From positions 124,001-188,000 of the forward strand of contig NC_089438.1 of the NCBI RefSeq assembly GCF_026210795.1: DNA of 64,000 bases, given 5' to 3'. Below, one piece after another: positions 37,001-46,714 of the stretch; position 1 is the stretch's first letter; every line of letters begins with the position of its first letter. A model generated the notes under the pieces. That model was not told where the DNA came from. It made no database searches and was given only the letters and a program-made list of their open reading frames with translations. A program made the position numbers and the translations under genes. Source of the stretch: Rhizophagus irregularis. Taxonomy: Eukaryota > Glomeromycota > Glomeromycetes > Glomerales > Glomeraceae.

Positions 37001-37996
37001 ACGTATACTGGGCATATACGTAAATATTAATAATTCACCGTCATTTACTTATAAAAAAATTAAAAAAATGTTACACTATATTTGTTATAATTTACGAAAG
37101 AAAAAAATCACTCATGATCATGTGATATATATAGTTAACAAAGTTCTTTTACCAAGGATAGAATATTTAACGCAGCATATTTTTGTCCCACCACATATTA
37201 TCAATGATTTTAATAAAATCATTAGATCAATTTATAAACACTCCTTATCTTTACCAAAATCCTTTTTCAATTCTGTTATCCATAATCCAATTTACCCGAA
37301 CATTTTAAATATTTGGGATTCACAGTTAAGATCACAAGCCTCTTTATTAAACGCTCAAATTAATAATCCCATAACATCTCCTTTAATTCAATTTTTAATT
37401 TTAACATCACAGAATAGACTTTGGACTAATAATATTAGTGAAACAACTAAATACTTTCATAAACCTATGAAACTATTTAATAGATTAGAAAATTTATTAT
37501 GTATTTTTCATTATTACAAACTTTCTTTCATCCATACTACTAAATACAATGTCACAGGAGGTTCACACCCTATCAGCTATTTTATAGCTGATCCAAAAAA
37601 TTATTTTAAATTTTTAAAATCACTTAAAAACAAAGACATTTTTTTTCTTGATCAAATTATTAGTAATGATGGAGCGTTCCTTAAAACTTGGAAAGAGATC
37701 AAAAAGACATTGAAATCTAAAAGCGGGCGATGACCAAAATGGTACGACTTTCTAAAGAATAATATTGTATTAAATGACGTTACAAACCGTTTACAATTCA
37801 CCATACTTGACAATAATCCTTCAACTTCACAAGCTTTTTCACGACCAAAAATCATCAAATGTAATAACCGATCTTTACAATGTAAAAATCAATGGGCTTC
37901 TTTTTGGTCACCACGTTTCTCTGATATTATTTATATTAAAATATTAGAAAAATCTCATTTTCCATCAGACATTCCTAAAATATATGGTGAACACCA
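34036..37996 (+). pseudogene. LINE ORF2, 5' part: APE endonuclease and reverse transcriptase
   Basis: The likely start is 34036 (MMDNNSNNTDQ). A one-base shift in the C5A7 run near 34156-34167 moves it into the frame encoding NFATLNLQG, the usual start of an APE endonuclease. Endonuclease motifs are TETHLKD, MGDFNINP and TDH (35001-35009). The TGA at 35007 is in frame with the RT part (LIVITVNN follows), again where CGA would complete the SDHxxI motif. RT motifs are KKAPGPN, LYPIPKP, QAGVQGA, LQDLSKAYDRID, QGEIISPLLW and YLDD (about 36776-36787). Another in-frame TGA is at 37731. The frame stays open after it until the Polinton-like insertion at 37997. The 3' part resumes at 47646. Confidence 0.9.
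37990..37996. repeat. Target duplication of the Polinton-like element, left copy
   Basis: AACACCA, repeated at 47639-47645 right after the element. Removing the element plus one copy restores the ORF2 frame (GAA CAC CAT ATA CCA). Confidence 0.85.
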
Positions 37997-38434
37997 AGTA
38001 GTATGAAAACCCCAATTCTGGCTCACTCCCACCATATAATCTAAAATACTACCACTTTATATAATCTAATTACCACCATCATATAACTTAATTACCATCA
38101 TATAATCCACCTACCACTTTTACTATAATTTAACTACCACTTTATATAATCTAGTTACCACCATCATATAATTTTAATTACCACCATATAATCCACCTAC
38201 CACTTTTCATATAATCTAGTTACCATCATATAGTTTTATTACCACCATACAACTCTATTACCACCATACAATCTGAAAAAATTAACCGAACAAGAAATAG
38301 GATTTCAAAGCCAACGGAGCCAAAAAAGGTAAGGAATATTAACCCATCCAGGAAACCAGCCATGGAGTCAATAGAGCGGAATAGCAAGGCAAGCAATTAC
38401 CCTTATACCGAGAAAAAATGTAATTGAATAAAAG
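37997..38434 (+). repeat. Left terminal inverted repeat, 438 bp
   Basis: Nearly identical to the reverse complement of 47201-47638; I saw one substitution in the part compared. The outer 280 bp consist of imperfect ACCACCATATAATC-like subrepeats, and the inner end carries the TGTAATTGAATAAAAG promoter block. Confidence 0.9.
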
Positions 38435-38449
38435 ATTCACATATAAAAG
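38411..38449 (+). promoter_or_regulatory. Element promoter block, copy at the left terminal repeat
   Basis: AGAAAAAATGTAATTGAATA followed by AAAG (38411-38434), then TATAAAAG (38442-38449), with the start codon at 38459. The same 24-nt block precedes the genes starting at 46506 and 47161. Confidence 0.7.
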
Positions 38450-38458
38450 ACTTACAAG

Positions 38459-39130
38459 ATGTCACAATACAGACCATTACTAAGACGTATATTAGGCCAG
38501 TTTGAACTCAACATAGAAGAATGGGTAAAGGAAATAATGTGGTATTTAGATATAGCATATTTAAAAGCTTTAGATTCCGAATTTAGCAAAGAAAGTATGT
38601 TAGTATCTGGATTAGAAGAGCTAGTAGAAATATTTGATGAGATGTTAGAAGGTGATGATATATGGATACATCCATCACTTTTATCACGAATAAGATATTC
38701 TATTCTACCAGATGAGATGGCAATATATGAAAGATTTTCAGATATCATTAAGAACTTCTCAGAGGATAAAGAATTAGCATATGCATTATTAGACTTAGTA
38801 GAAATATTATCAAAAAAGAAACCTACAACATTCAACATTATAGATTACAATATACAAAGAATATTCACGAATCCTAATGATGAATATAGAAATGAATTCA
38901 GCATCTACCATATTAAAGGAGATGAAGATATGGACGAAGACACAGATGAAGACATAGATGAAGTAGAGCAGAATGAATTCAATGAATACTATCAGAATCT
39001 TGCACCGACCACCGAGAGTCAGCTGGATAGACTAAAAAATGAGTTGGCTATAACTCTATGTGACGAATGTCTTATGCCAACAAGAAGTCAGGAATGCGAT
39101 TGCTGGATTTTACAAATAGAGGGTTTTTAG
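38459..39130 (+). CDS. Acidic protein of the Polinton-like element, function unknown
   Basis: A 223-aa intact frame. It is mostly helical and strongly acidic, with a DEDMDEDTDEDIDEVE tract near residues 160-175. It ends in a cysteine cluster, C-x2-C-x8-C-x-C (CDECLMPTRSQECDCW), that may bind zinc. No family is recognised. The start is supported by the shared promoter block and TATAAAAG 10 nt upstream, with ACTTACAAG directly before ATG as at the polymerase gene. It is transcribed toward, and converges with, the TBP-like gene 21 nt away. Confidence 0.7.
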   Translation: MSQYRPLLRRILGQFELNIEEWVKEIMWYLDIAYLKALDSEFSKESMLVSGLEELVEIFDEMLEGDDIWIHPSLLSRIRYSILPDEMAIYERFSDIIKNFSEDKELAYALLDLVEILSKKKPTTFNIIDYNIQRIFTNPNDEYRNEFSIYHIKGDEDMDEDTDEDIDEVEQNEFNEYYQNLAPTTESQLDRLKNELAITLCDECLMPTRSQECDCWILQIEGF

Positions 39131-39151
39131 TTCTCAGTGAAACCATTTTTT

Positions 39152-39943
39152 TTACCTCTCACAATCTGGAATAGGTGCATCACAAATAAAATCCCCAAAA
39201 TCATTCGGATTAGAAAACAACTTCTGTAAGAACTTATAAACCATATCAGCATCTAATTCAGTCTTAGTGCCAAATATATTAACCTTACCAGATTTAGGCC
39301 AGATATGTACCCGAATCTTTGAAGTAAAGATTATAGCAATTTTAGAATGAATATCACCTGCATCATTCTTAATATACTTTATCGGAAAGGGAAGAATCTC
39401 ACGAATACCATCTATAGATTCTAAAGCATATGCTAAGGTAGAAAGATTAATAAACTTATCACCCCCAATATTAATCACAAATTTATAATTGCGCAGGAGA
39501 GCCTTATTTCCACCCACAAGTTCTACAGAAGAAAATTCAGGTAGGGAACATTCAGAAAGGTAACGTAAGAAGATAGCAACAGGATCAAAAGACCCGAAAA
39601 CTTGTATACTACCAGATTTAGGAAAATAACGAATAGTATGTACAGTATCAGCTAAGATGATAACAAACTCAATGCATGCATTAAAAGTGCTACCATCCCC
39701 TGTACGTCGCTGTCTATTTAATGGATTGTCAGGTGTACTTCGTCTGCATCGCCTCTCACCTTTTGGTTTAGACAAGTACTGTTCATAACCCTCAAAAGCT
39801 TTATGAATAAAGTTGCTATTAATGGCAATAACATCCTTAGTAGGTTCAAGCTTATGACCAAGCACGGTGTAATCAAGCCCTTCAACATTGATCTTAAATT
39901 CAGTAACAGTAAGAGATGGAGTAAGTTCACTAAAAGTAAGCAT
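39152..39943 (-). CDS. TBP-like two-repeat protein
   Basis: A 263-aa intact frame. Residues 89-131 and 199-243 are an internal duplication, each with a strand-turn-strand and then a helix: IRYFPKSGSIQVFGS..AIFLRYL and VHIWPKSGKVNIFGT..VYKFLQKL. The pattern IxxFxxSGxIxVxGxxxxxxA followed by a helix is what the two halves of TATA-binding protein look like, and TBP-like proteins are known in large DNA viruses. I infer a promoter-binding role for the element's own genes. An Arg-rich insert (RRCRRSTPDNPLNRQRR) lies between residues 64 and 80. Alternative: an unrelated duplicated alpha/beta protein. Confidence 0.6.
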   Translation of the reverse strand: MLTFSELTPSLTVTEFKINVEGLDYTVLGHKLEPTKDVIAINSNFIHKAFEGYEQYLSKPKGERRCRRSTPDNPLNRQRRTGDGSTFNACIEFVIILADTVHTIRYFPKSGSIQVFGSFDPVAIFLRYLSECSLPEFSSVELVGGNKALLRNYKFVINIGGDKFINLSTLAYALESIDGIREILPFPIKYIKNDAGDIHSKIAIIFTSKIRVHIWPKSGKVNIFGTKTELDADMVYKFLQKLFSNPNDFGDFICDAPIPDCER

Positions 39944-39993
39944 GTCTGGTTTTTTCTATTGATAGAAAAGAAATGTTCAAATTATTTTATCCT

Positions 39994-40018
39994 AAGAAAA
40001 AATCTAATTAAATAAAAC
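39994..40018 (+). promoter_or_regulatory. Divergent copy of the element promoter block
   Basis: AGAAAAAATCTAATTAAATA then AAAC differs from the block at 38411 at only a few positions. It lies 29 nt before the ATG at 40048 and so supports that very short gene. Confidence 0.5.
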
Positions 40019-40047
40019 TTCTTCATCAATATCTCATATGAGATACC

Positions 40048-40185
40048 ATGACAAACAATAGCTTACCTTTCGAACTTTTAGAAAAGATATTCAAAACTTC
40101 ATATGAAGGTACTTACTCCCGTTGGCATTATCTTTGCAATTATGCATTAAACAGCTATATCAGTAGGACGACCCTCGACTATTGA
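40048..40185 (+). CDS. Short F-box-like protein, 45 aa
   Basis: ATG at 40048 encodes MTNNSLPFELLEKIF and ends at TGA 40183-40185. LPFELLEKIF matches helix 1 of an F-box, the Skp1-binding module. The rest (SYEGTYSRWHYLCNYALNSY) is short and may be truncated. It overlaps the tail of the opposite-strand Gag-like gene by 39 nt. The promoter block upstream argues it is expressed. Confidence 0.45.
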   Translation: MTNNSLPFELLEKIFKTSYEGTYSRWHYLCNYALNSYISRTTLDY

Positions 40186-41580
40186 CCAATCTTCATCCCA
40201 TACAGTATGATCAGGTATAAAATTAGCACCAGTAATAGTATTATCTGCAGCTGCTTGTCCATGTAATACACCAGCCCCTCCACGAAATTGATTCGCCGCT
40301 ACAGCCTGTATAGCGGCATTATTCAAAGCATTAAAAGCAGCAAGAGTGGCCACACCAGTATTATCCAGAAGATTTACACATTCCCAATTTTTTCCTTTGA
40401 TATGTGTTTCATACCAATCTCTAGCATCATCTTCAAGTAAAGTTTCAAAGATCCCATGAATCCTAACACGAGTCCTAGCATTAGCAGCAGGATCAAGTCC
40501 AGCAGACTCACACCATTGCCTGAATTCTTGAAGCCAAAGTTCTGGATCTTCACCAGATGCTCCTCTAAATTTTTTAGGTGCATATCCTGCCATTATAGGT
40601 TGTTGTATTACCGGAGGGTTATTTTGTAATGCTAGAATCTGTTGATTCAAATTATTGACCTGATTTTGCAAATTTTGACCATGATTGCGACAGTTTAAAA
40701 ATTGCCCTCTCCATGCTCGAGCTTGCTGAATGATACCATTAGCCCGCCTTCTACTTCGCTCTGTTTCAGTATTATAGCGCTGTAATAATCTATGAGCATT
40801 TCTTCTACTCTCATCACGTTCTCTCTGGACATTAGCTAGTTGGATTTGACTGTTAGCAAATTGAGCCTGGATGTTAGCCAATTGGATCTGAGTATTTTGT
40901 GCAAGGCCTTCCCAATGTTGGCGATGACGCACTTCATTTGCATATGCATCCTCATAGGTACGTCTTGTTCTTAGTATAGTAGCACGTGTATTATTAAGTT
41001 CTCGTCTAAGATATTCTTCACGGTTATGTGCATCATCTAACAAACCTTCAAGTCTATCCTCCATATTATCTTGATCTTCTATAATATTTCGCAACTTATT
41101 AGCATATCGGATAATGGCATCAAGACTATCATTTGCAGTGTTAAATAAATGATTTATATGAGGGTGTGCTGCTATAGTTGTACGATCAAGGTGAATACGA
41201 ATACCAGCTACACTATTTGCTATAGTTGTCCGATTATTTAAGATTTCTGTAATAGGGTCAGGAGGAATTGCTGCCATGTTTTTCCGTTGTCTATTAGCAA
41301 GTTCTTTTATTCGATCTTTGAGTTGAATATTTAGAGTATCAACTTCAATCAGCTGACGTTCTAATGCTTGAAGCCCTTCCTCCTTTAGTGATGCCGTTTC
41401 TAATGCTTTCTTAAGCTTTGCACGCAACTCAGCATTTTTTTGCCTAAGTTCTTCTATCTCAGATTCATGACCCTCGATTACACCATACAGGTATTTTATA
41501 TATTGCTCTTGTGATTGCAATGTATGTGCAAGCTTTGTAATCTGTGTCTTTAACGATGTATCTTCCATTGCCAGTTCCAC
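40147..41580 (-). CDS. Coiled-coil protein with Gag-like domain
   Basis: 477 aa counting from 41580. The first ATG is at 41568 (MEDTSLKTQI), with TATAAAAA about 20 nt upstream on the minus strand, and is the likelier start. Residues 10-100 and about 165-310 are long coiled coils (repeated ANIQAQFANSQIQLANVQRE). Residues about 330-410 read PKKFRGASGEDPELWLQEFR and later LLEDDARDWYETHIKGKNWE, matching the capsid-like domain of Ty3/gypsy Gag proteins (FxGxxxEDPExWLxxF...AxxWY). The C-terminus is Ala/Gly-rich. It could act as a structural shell protein in an element with no visible major capsid gene; that is inference. The 5' end overlaps the divergent integrase gene. Confidence 0.65.
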   Translation of the reverse strand: MELAMEDTSLKTQITKLAHTLQSQEQYIKYLYGVIEGHESEIEELRQKNAELRAKLKKALETASLKEEGLQALERQLIEVDTLNIQLKDRIKELANRQRKNMAAIPPDPITEILNNRTTIANSVAGIRIHLDRTTIAAHPHINHLFNTANDSLDAIIRYANKLRNIIEDQDNMEDRLEGLLDDAHNREEYLRRELNNTRATILRTRRTYEDAYANEVRHRQHWEGLAQNTQIQLANIQAQFANSQIQLANVQRERDESRRNAHRLLQRYNTETERSRRRANGIIQQARAWRGQFLNCRNHGQNLQNQVNNLNQQILALQNNPPVIQQPIMAGYAPKKFRGASGEDPELWLQEFRQWCESAGLDPAANARTRVRIHGIFETLLEDDARDWYETHIKGKNWECVNLLDNTGVATLAAFNALNNAAIQAVAANQFRGGAGVLHGQAAADNTITGANFIPDHTVWDEDWSIVEGRPTDIAV

Positions 41581-42614
41581 AGATTTTTATAGACCCTACA
41601 TTTAATAAACAAATCGAACAAAATTATATCCTTCAACAAATCTATTACCATCCATGTGGATATTATCGTACTCCTGAAAAACTTTGGGCTAAAGTGCAAG
41701 CTGAAGGCCATGATTTTAATATATCTGATATTACAGAGTGGTTGCATAAACAGGCTATATGGCAAATACACTCACCTATACCCAAGTATGTTCCACAGGT
41801 TTCTTTTAATAAGATTACTCGACCAAATATGTATCATCAAGCAGATATCTTATATATGCCCTATGATACTGTAGATAGAAAGCTGTATAAATACTGTCTG
41901 AATATTGTAGATGTTGCTAGCCGATATAAAGCTTCAGTACCTCTAGAAGATCGCAGCTCTGCACGTGTTGCTAAGGCATTTAAAAAGATTTATGGTAAAG
42001 CAGACTGCCCGCTTATTTGGCCAAGAGTTTTACAAGTAGATGGGGGATCAGAATTTAAGGATGAAGTTATCCGATTAATGGATGAAAAAGGTGTGCGTAT
42101 TCAGGTGGGTACTACTCATAAGAGTCAGGCTATTGTTGAACGGTATAATCGAACTTTAGCAGAGAGACTTTTCAAAATACAGGATGCAAAGGAACTCCTT
42201 ACAGAAGGTGTGAATACTGCCTGGGTTAAGAACCTTTCTGATATTGTGAATGAGCTAAATAATTCTAATACTCGTCTACTAGGTATGTCTCCAGTTGAGG
42301 CAATCCAGAAAGATCAAGTGTATGCACTACCTTCAAAAATTCGGAAGGATAGACCTGTAGGTGCAGAAGAAATACGTTTACCAGCTGGTTCTCTTGTGAG
42401 ATACTTACTTGATAACTCAGATTACCAAGGTAGGAGACGTGCAACTGATCCAATATGGTCTACTAAAGTTTATACAATTGAATCTTCCACAGTTGTTGAT
42501 GGGCAGCCAGTTATATATAGGTTATCTGATGGACCTAAAAAAATATTTACTCGAGAAGAATTATTAGTTGTGCCATCTGATACTATGCTGCCTCCTACTC
42601 ATATATTATATTAA
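41544..42614 (+). CDS. Polinton-type integrase (rve fold)
   Basis: 356 aa from the first in-frame codon; the first ATG is at 41556. The catalytic triad is visible: D101 in HQADIL, D166 in LQVDGGSEF and E199 in QAIVERYNRTL. The C-terminus (RRRATDPIWSTKVYTIES..YRLSDGPKKIFTREELLVV) has the small beta-barrel/chromo-like form of Polinton integrases. It joins the element ends to the target and creates the short duplication. The reading frame is intact, unlike the polymerase. Its 3' end meets the polymerase relic tail to tail with 4 nt overlap (42611-42614). Its 5' end overlaps the opposite-strand Gag-like gene, so its true start may be slightly downstream. Confidence 0.9.
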   Translation: MSLTMYLPLPVPQIFIDPTFNKQIEQNYILQQIYYHPCGYYRTPEKLWAKVQAEGHDFNISDITEWLHKQAIWQIHSPIPKYVPQVSFNKITRPNMYHQADILYMPYDTVDRKLYKYCLNIVDVASRYKASVPLEDRSSARVAKAFKKIYGKADCPLIWPRVLQVDGGSEFKDEVIRLMDEKGVRIQVGTTHKSQAIVERYNRTLAERLFKIQDAKELLTEGVNTAWVKNLSDIVNELNNSNTRLLGMSPVEAIQKDQVYALPSKIRKDRPVGAEEIRLPAGSLVRYLLDNSDYQGRRRATDPIWSTKVYTIESSTVVDGQPVIYRLSDGPKKIFTREELLVVPSDTMLPPTHILY

Positions 42615-45600
42615 TTTTCAAGTTGTGGTATCCTATAATCTCCATGTGCATACATTGTGATATTATCTTGTGCAATCCATTTTTTATCATCCATAGGGGA
42701 TAATCCTACCTTCGACATTTCTATAACATTTATGGCATGTCTATCAGATCGGATTGCTCTAAAGGTGACTGTATCATTATGTTTAGGATCAAAGAGTGCC
42801 TTATTATACCGCTCATGGTGGAACTCTTTTTTAACTACCTTTGAGGGGACACCTTTAGCCTTACGGATACCATGTTTTGGATTGGTGGTCTCATCCCCTA
42901 CCTTGAGAATGGAATACATTTTGGGACGGAGGCCAATAAATTCTGCTATAACTGCTCCATTACATTCATCCTTAAATTTCCCTGGGATTTTCATATTTAT
43001 GTCAGTCTTATCACCTAATGCTTTTCGTACAGGATGATCTTTAGGATAATCACTGAAGTCAAATTGGTCTGCCATATCTATGAGGTCTGCATTAATATCC
43101 TCAGTTTGGATTTGTACAAGAAGTGAGTCTGTGTCTGTATAACATAACTGGATTTTTTCACCATATCGTACTTTAAGAGTATCATAGTAGAATTGATACA
43201 TACAGAGCTTCGAGAGGTCAAGCACACTCATACCCACATATGTTGGACGGTTAAGCATTACCTCCACTTTTCGTCAGTGGATTGCAACAAGATTTTCTGA
43301 GAATATTTTACGACCCTTGAATGCAGGATCTGAGGTAAGCTTTTTATATTTCTTGGGATGGGTTTGGGGTTGTACTACTGAGACACGTACACGTTTCCTG
43401 AGATTTTCCATAGTTTTACCAAATACACTATTATTCATGAGTTTATAGAAGTCCTTCTCAAAATCATTCTTAGCCTTAGCACGTTCGGCGGTGTTAAATT
43501 CTATATATGGTTTCATCCATGGAGCCTGCTCGAATTTTATAGCTTCATAGACCTTCTTGATTACTAAGCCCTGGCTAACATAATACTGGAGATTTCTATA
43601 ATGAACTACATATTCATCCTTATCAAATAGGTTAGGGATGAGCTTATCTGTGGGTGTGTATCATTGTCCTGAGCGTGCTATTATTTCCTGCTGCTTTTTA
43701 CTAAGCCATTCCTTCTTAACCTTCATTCGTTCTGGTGCAAGGGGTAATCTGTGTGTTGTGAATGGAGGGCTTGAGGGTACTCCAGTTTAACTTTAAGGAT
43801 ATATCCTTCAGAAGAATCGTCTGGTATTTCATTACTTTCTATTTGCCTTTGAATGTTAGATAACTCGTTTTCCTCCTTTATCCAGTGGAAGTTACCTGTA
43901 GGTAAGTATTGCAACATGGCCCATCCATATAGGTTATTTGCGTCTAAGTATAGAATAGATGACTTGGGCTTATCTGCGGTCCATTTACCTTCTCCCATAC
44001 CTGGATTATTTGCACGAGCATATCGTTTACTTACCATAGAGATTCCACCACGTAATCCTTGTTCTACCATCATGTACATGTCCTGGTCAGTTATAAGATC
44101 CAATCTTTGCCCTGTTATTAAGAATAGTGCATCCCATGCGAAGCCTGGTGTTGAATAATACCAGAGAGGATCTAACCCATATTTTTTCAAGGCCATTTCT
44201 CGGAAATTCTGAAATATATCGGCTAGTAGGAGGACGTCAGTTTTGAGATAAATGTCATGATAATCTTGCATTGTTTTACATCCTGCTTTTTCCCATATAT
44301 ACTGTGCATATTCATATTCTTTATCACTAATGTGGGTTTCATTAAGTTTGCTATAAAATGCTCCTTTAGGTGGTAAACTAGTTTTCTCAAACTTTTTCCA
44401 GTCATCCATGTATTCATACAGGTAGACACCTTTTTTAAGATAAATCTCGAGTAATTCAGGTGGTATTTGACTTCGTGTTATCTTAAAGTTTTCGGGATGT
44501 GCAAAGCATCTACCTGCATCAATTCGCCATAAGTGTTGTGGATTACTACATTCTTGTGCTCTACATTTTTCTGCACCTAGATTGGATGCTAATTTGTCGA
44601 GACTTGATTTCATGAATTGTAAGCTGTCTATAAATCGGAGGGAACCTAACTTGAATGCCATATACTTTTCCATGTTATAAGGGATAGGATCAATATCATC
44701 CTCACATTCCATTGCACCAATTCCTTGCATAATTATGTGTCCATCATATCCTGATAAATTGTGAAAGATTACTGGGATATGCATTTCACGAGGTTTTATG
44801 GATAAGTCAAGATTACATCCTCTATGTGCTGCACCTCGATACCTTCCTGTAATATGGCAGTGGTCTCTTACTTTATTTTTATTTAAGGGGTTACGACATA
44901 TCCAGCAGTTTATTGCATTATCATAACTTGCTTGCTCTTGGGTTGTTAACGGCATCATTTCCATTGGGTTTCTGAATTCATTACGGATTGCTTCAGCCTC
45001 ATTTAGCATTTCGATTACAAATTTTTGTGCTGCATTTTCTCCTGTAAATATCTTCTGTGATTCACTTACACCATCATATCTTACCTTAATATACGAGTAT
45101 GAGCAGGGGATTTGCTCTTGTACTTTCTTGGTTTTCTTATCTTTGTCTTCATCTGTGGGTGGTATGTCCATTACTAGGGCTTCAAAGTCTGCAACAAAGT
45201 AATATGGGACTTGCATGCGGCGTTTCCAGTTCTTGAATTCATATATATCATTTCCTTTCTTTACTGATGGCATTCGGTCTGCTTGTGGGGTTTTCTTTAA
45301 TCCTCGACATATTGCTACATGTTTGTCATGGATTTCTTGTTGATGTGTGAAGTGGGAGATACACCATCGGCAGACAAATGTTGCATGTCCATCTTTTGTA
45401 CGTTTATTTACTAAACGGCTCATATTCTTAATCCAGCAATAGTGCTGCTTTTCCCCGTTACTGATAAGTACTAAATCTATTATTTTACGGCCCTCTGCAT
45501 CATCCCTATCGGTAACATATATTGGGCATAGGCGGTGGTCACGCCATTCACAAATGCAGAGGGCAATAGTTGGGTTCTGTCGCTCAAATCTTCTTAGAAT

Positions 45601-46506
45601 TACCTCATCAGCTTGTACTGGAAATTCGATACCTTCAAAGTTTAACTCATTTACATACTCCTTATACTTGGAAATTCTTTCTGCGTTCTTTTCTACTGGA
45701 TGTAATGCTGCTAGGATTGCCCACTGGAAGCATTTGTCATCATCATTAGCTGGATTTACTACTCCCTTTTTCGTGGCAAGATCTTTTGGGAGTGGTATAT
45801 GTCCTGCTCCTGTGGGTGGTTGAAATTGCGAGATTTCTATAAATATTTTTTCTACACGATAGAATTCCCAACCTGATCCGTAATTTACATAGTCTTCTAC
45901 TTTCTGCATGATTCTTGCTAATGCAAAGTTAAATGTACCATTAATATCTGTTGATGGTAGGATTGGCATATTGCGAGTTTTAAATGGTATGTTATATCTG
46001 TAGATATACTCTACTCCATCATCTTCACTAAAGTTACCATCTCCGAATAATCCCTCAAGGTAAGAATCTAAACGTCTTATTGTGGCAAATATTCCAATTC
46101 TTACTTTTATTGATCCCAATCGATTTCTTTCATCCTGAAGAATATTCTGGATTGTTTGACTGTGTGCTGTAAGAAATGAAGCATAGTCATGCTCTCCAGG
46201 TGTTCCTATAGCAATATCAGCCATAAAGTTTGAGTCTGTTAACTCCTTTCCTATACGTACCTGATCACGACGTTCAAAGACTACCTCATAATGTGGGTCT
46301 GGATCAATTTGCATCATGCGGGTTATCTCTTCATTGGTTACCGCCGCTTGTGCTTCACGGATTTGGCGGATCTCATCCTCATATTCCTGCAATTTTGCAT
46401 TTGAGCGGGGATATGGGATGGACTTGACAGGTACCTGCTTGAGTTCAGCTAGAACTGATCGGGTGACTTGTCTGTGTTGGGCACTTCTTGCTTGATGTGT
46501 TGACAT
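42611..46506 (-). pseudogene. Protein-primed family B DNA polymerase (pPolB), broken
   Basis: About 1,298 codons in three blocks: 46506-43723, a short middle block containing 43516-43274, and 43267-42611. Lesions are a one-base shift near 43737-43745 (PLAPERMKVKKE becomes PLHQNE-stop) and in-frame TGA at 43661-43663 and 43274-43276. All polymerase motifs can be read: Exo I VADFEAL, Exo II HNLSGYDGH, Exo III YLKTDVLLLAD, A YLDANNLYGW, B LMNNSVFGKTMEN and C CYTDTDSLL. An endonuclease VII-like Zn motif (CWICRNPL..VRDHCHITGRYRG) lies before Exo II, as seen in related polymerases. It would replicate the element. The start is backed by the shared promoter block and TATAAAAAG upstream of 46506. Confidence 0.9.
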
Positions 46507-46528
46507 CTTGTAAACTTTTTATACTCCT

Positions 46529-46552
46529 CTTTTATTCAATTACATTTTTTCT
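46529..46552 (-). promoter_or_regulatory. Element promoter block before the polymerase gene
   Basis: On the minus strand the same 24-nt block as in the terminal repeats (core TGTAATTGAATAAAAG), 22 nt before the ATG at 46506. TATAAAAAGTTTACAAG lies in between, closely matching TATAAAAGACTTACAAG before 38459. Confidence 0.7.
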
Positions 46553-46714
46553 GAAAATAAAATTAATTGTTCGCCTACCCTATGAGGGTAAAAAAAGAGG
46601 GAGACAGATTAGTACTGTCTTCCTAAACTATTCCTCACCATCTGAGTCATCGGGATTGTCATCCGAGTCACTGAGCACATCCTCGTCCTGATGTATACTC
46701 TATCCTTAAGTAAC

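Noticed and set aside
33631-37733. Idea that TGA is read as an amino acid in this organism
   Set aside because: TGA serves as the final stop of the E2 gene (58045-58047) and the F-box gene (59119-59121), and the in-frame TGAs occur only in transposon genes and pseudogenes, so mutation is the simpler explanation.
38452-38838. Minus-strand 128-codon frame opposite the acidic gene
   Set aside because: Antisense shadow of the 38459-39130 gene, which has the promoter block and better codon make-up.
45554-45823. Plus-strand frames opposite the polymerase (here and at 42657-43037, 43853-44158)
   Set aside because: Antisense shadows; the minus strand carries all polymerase motifs.
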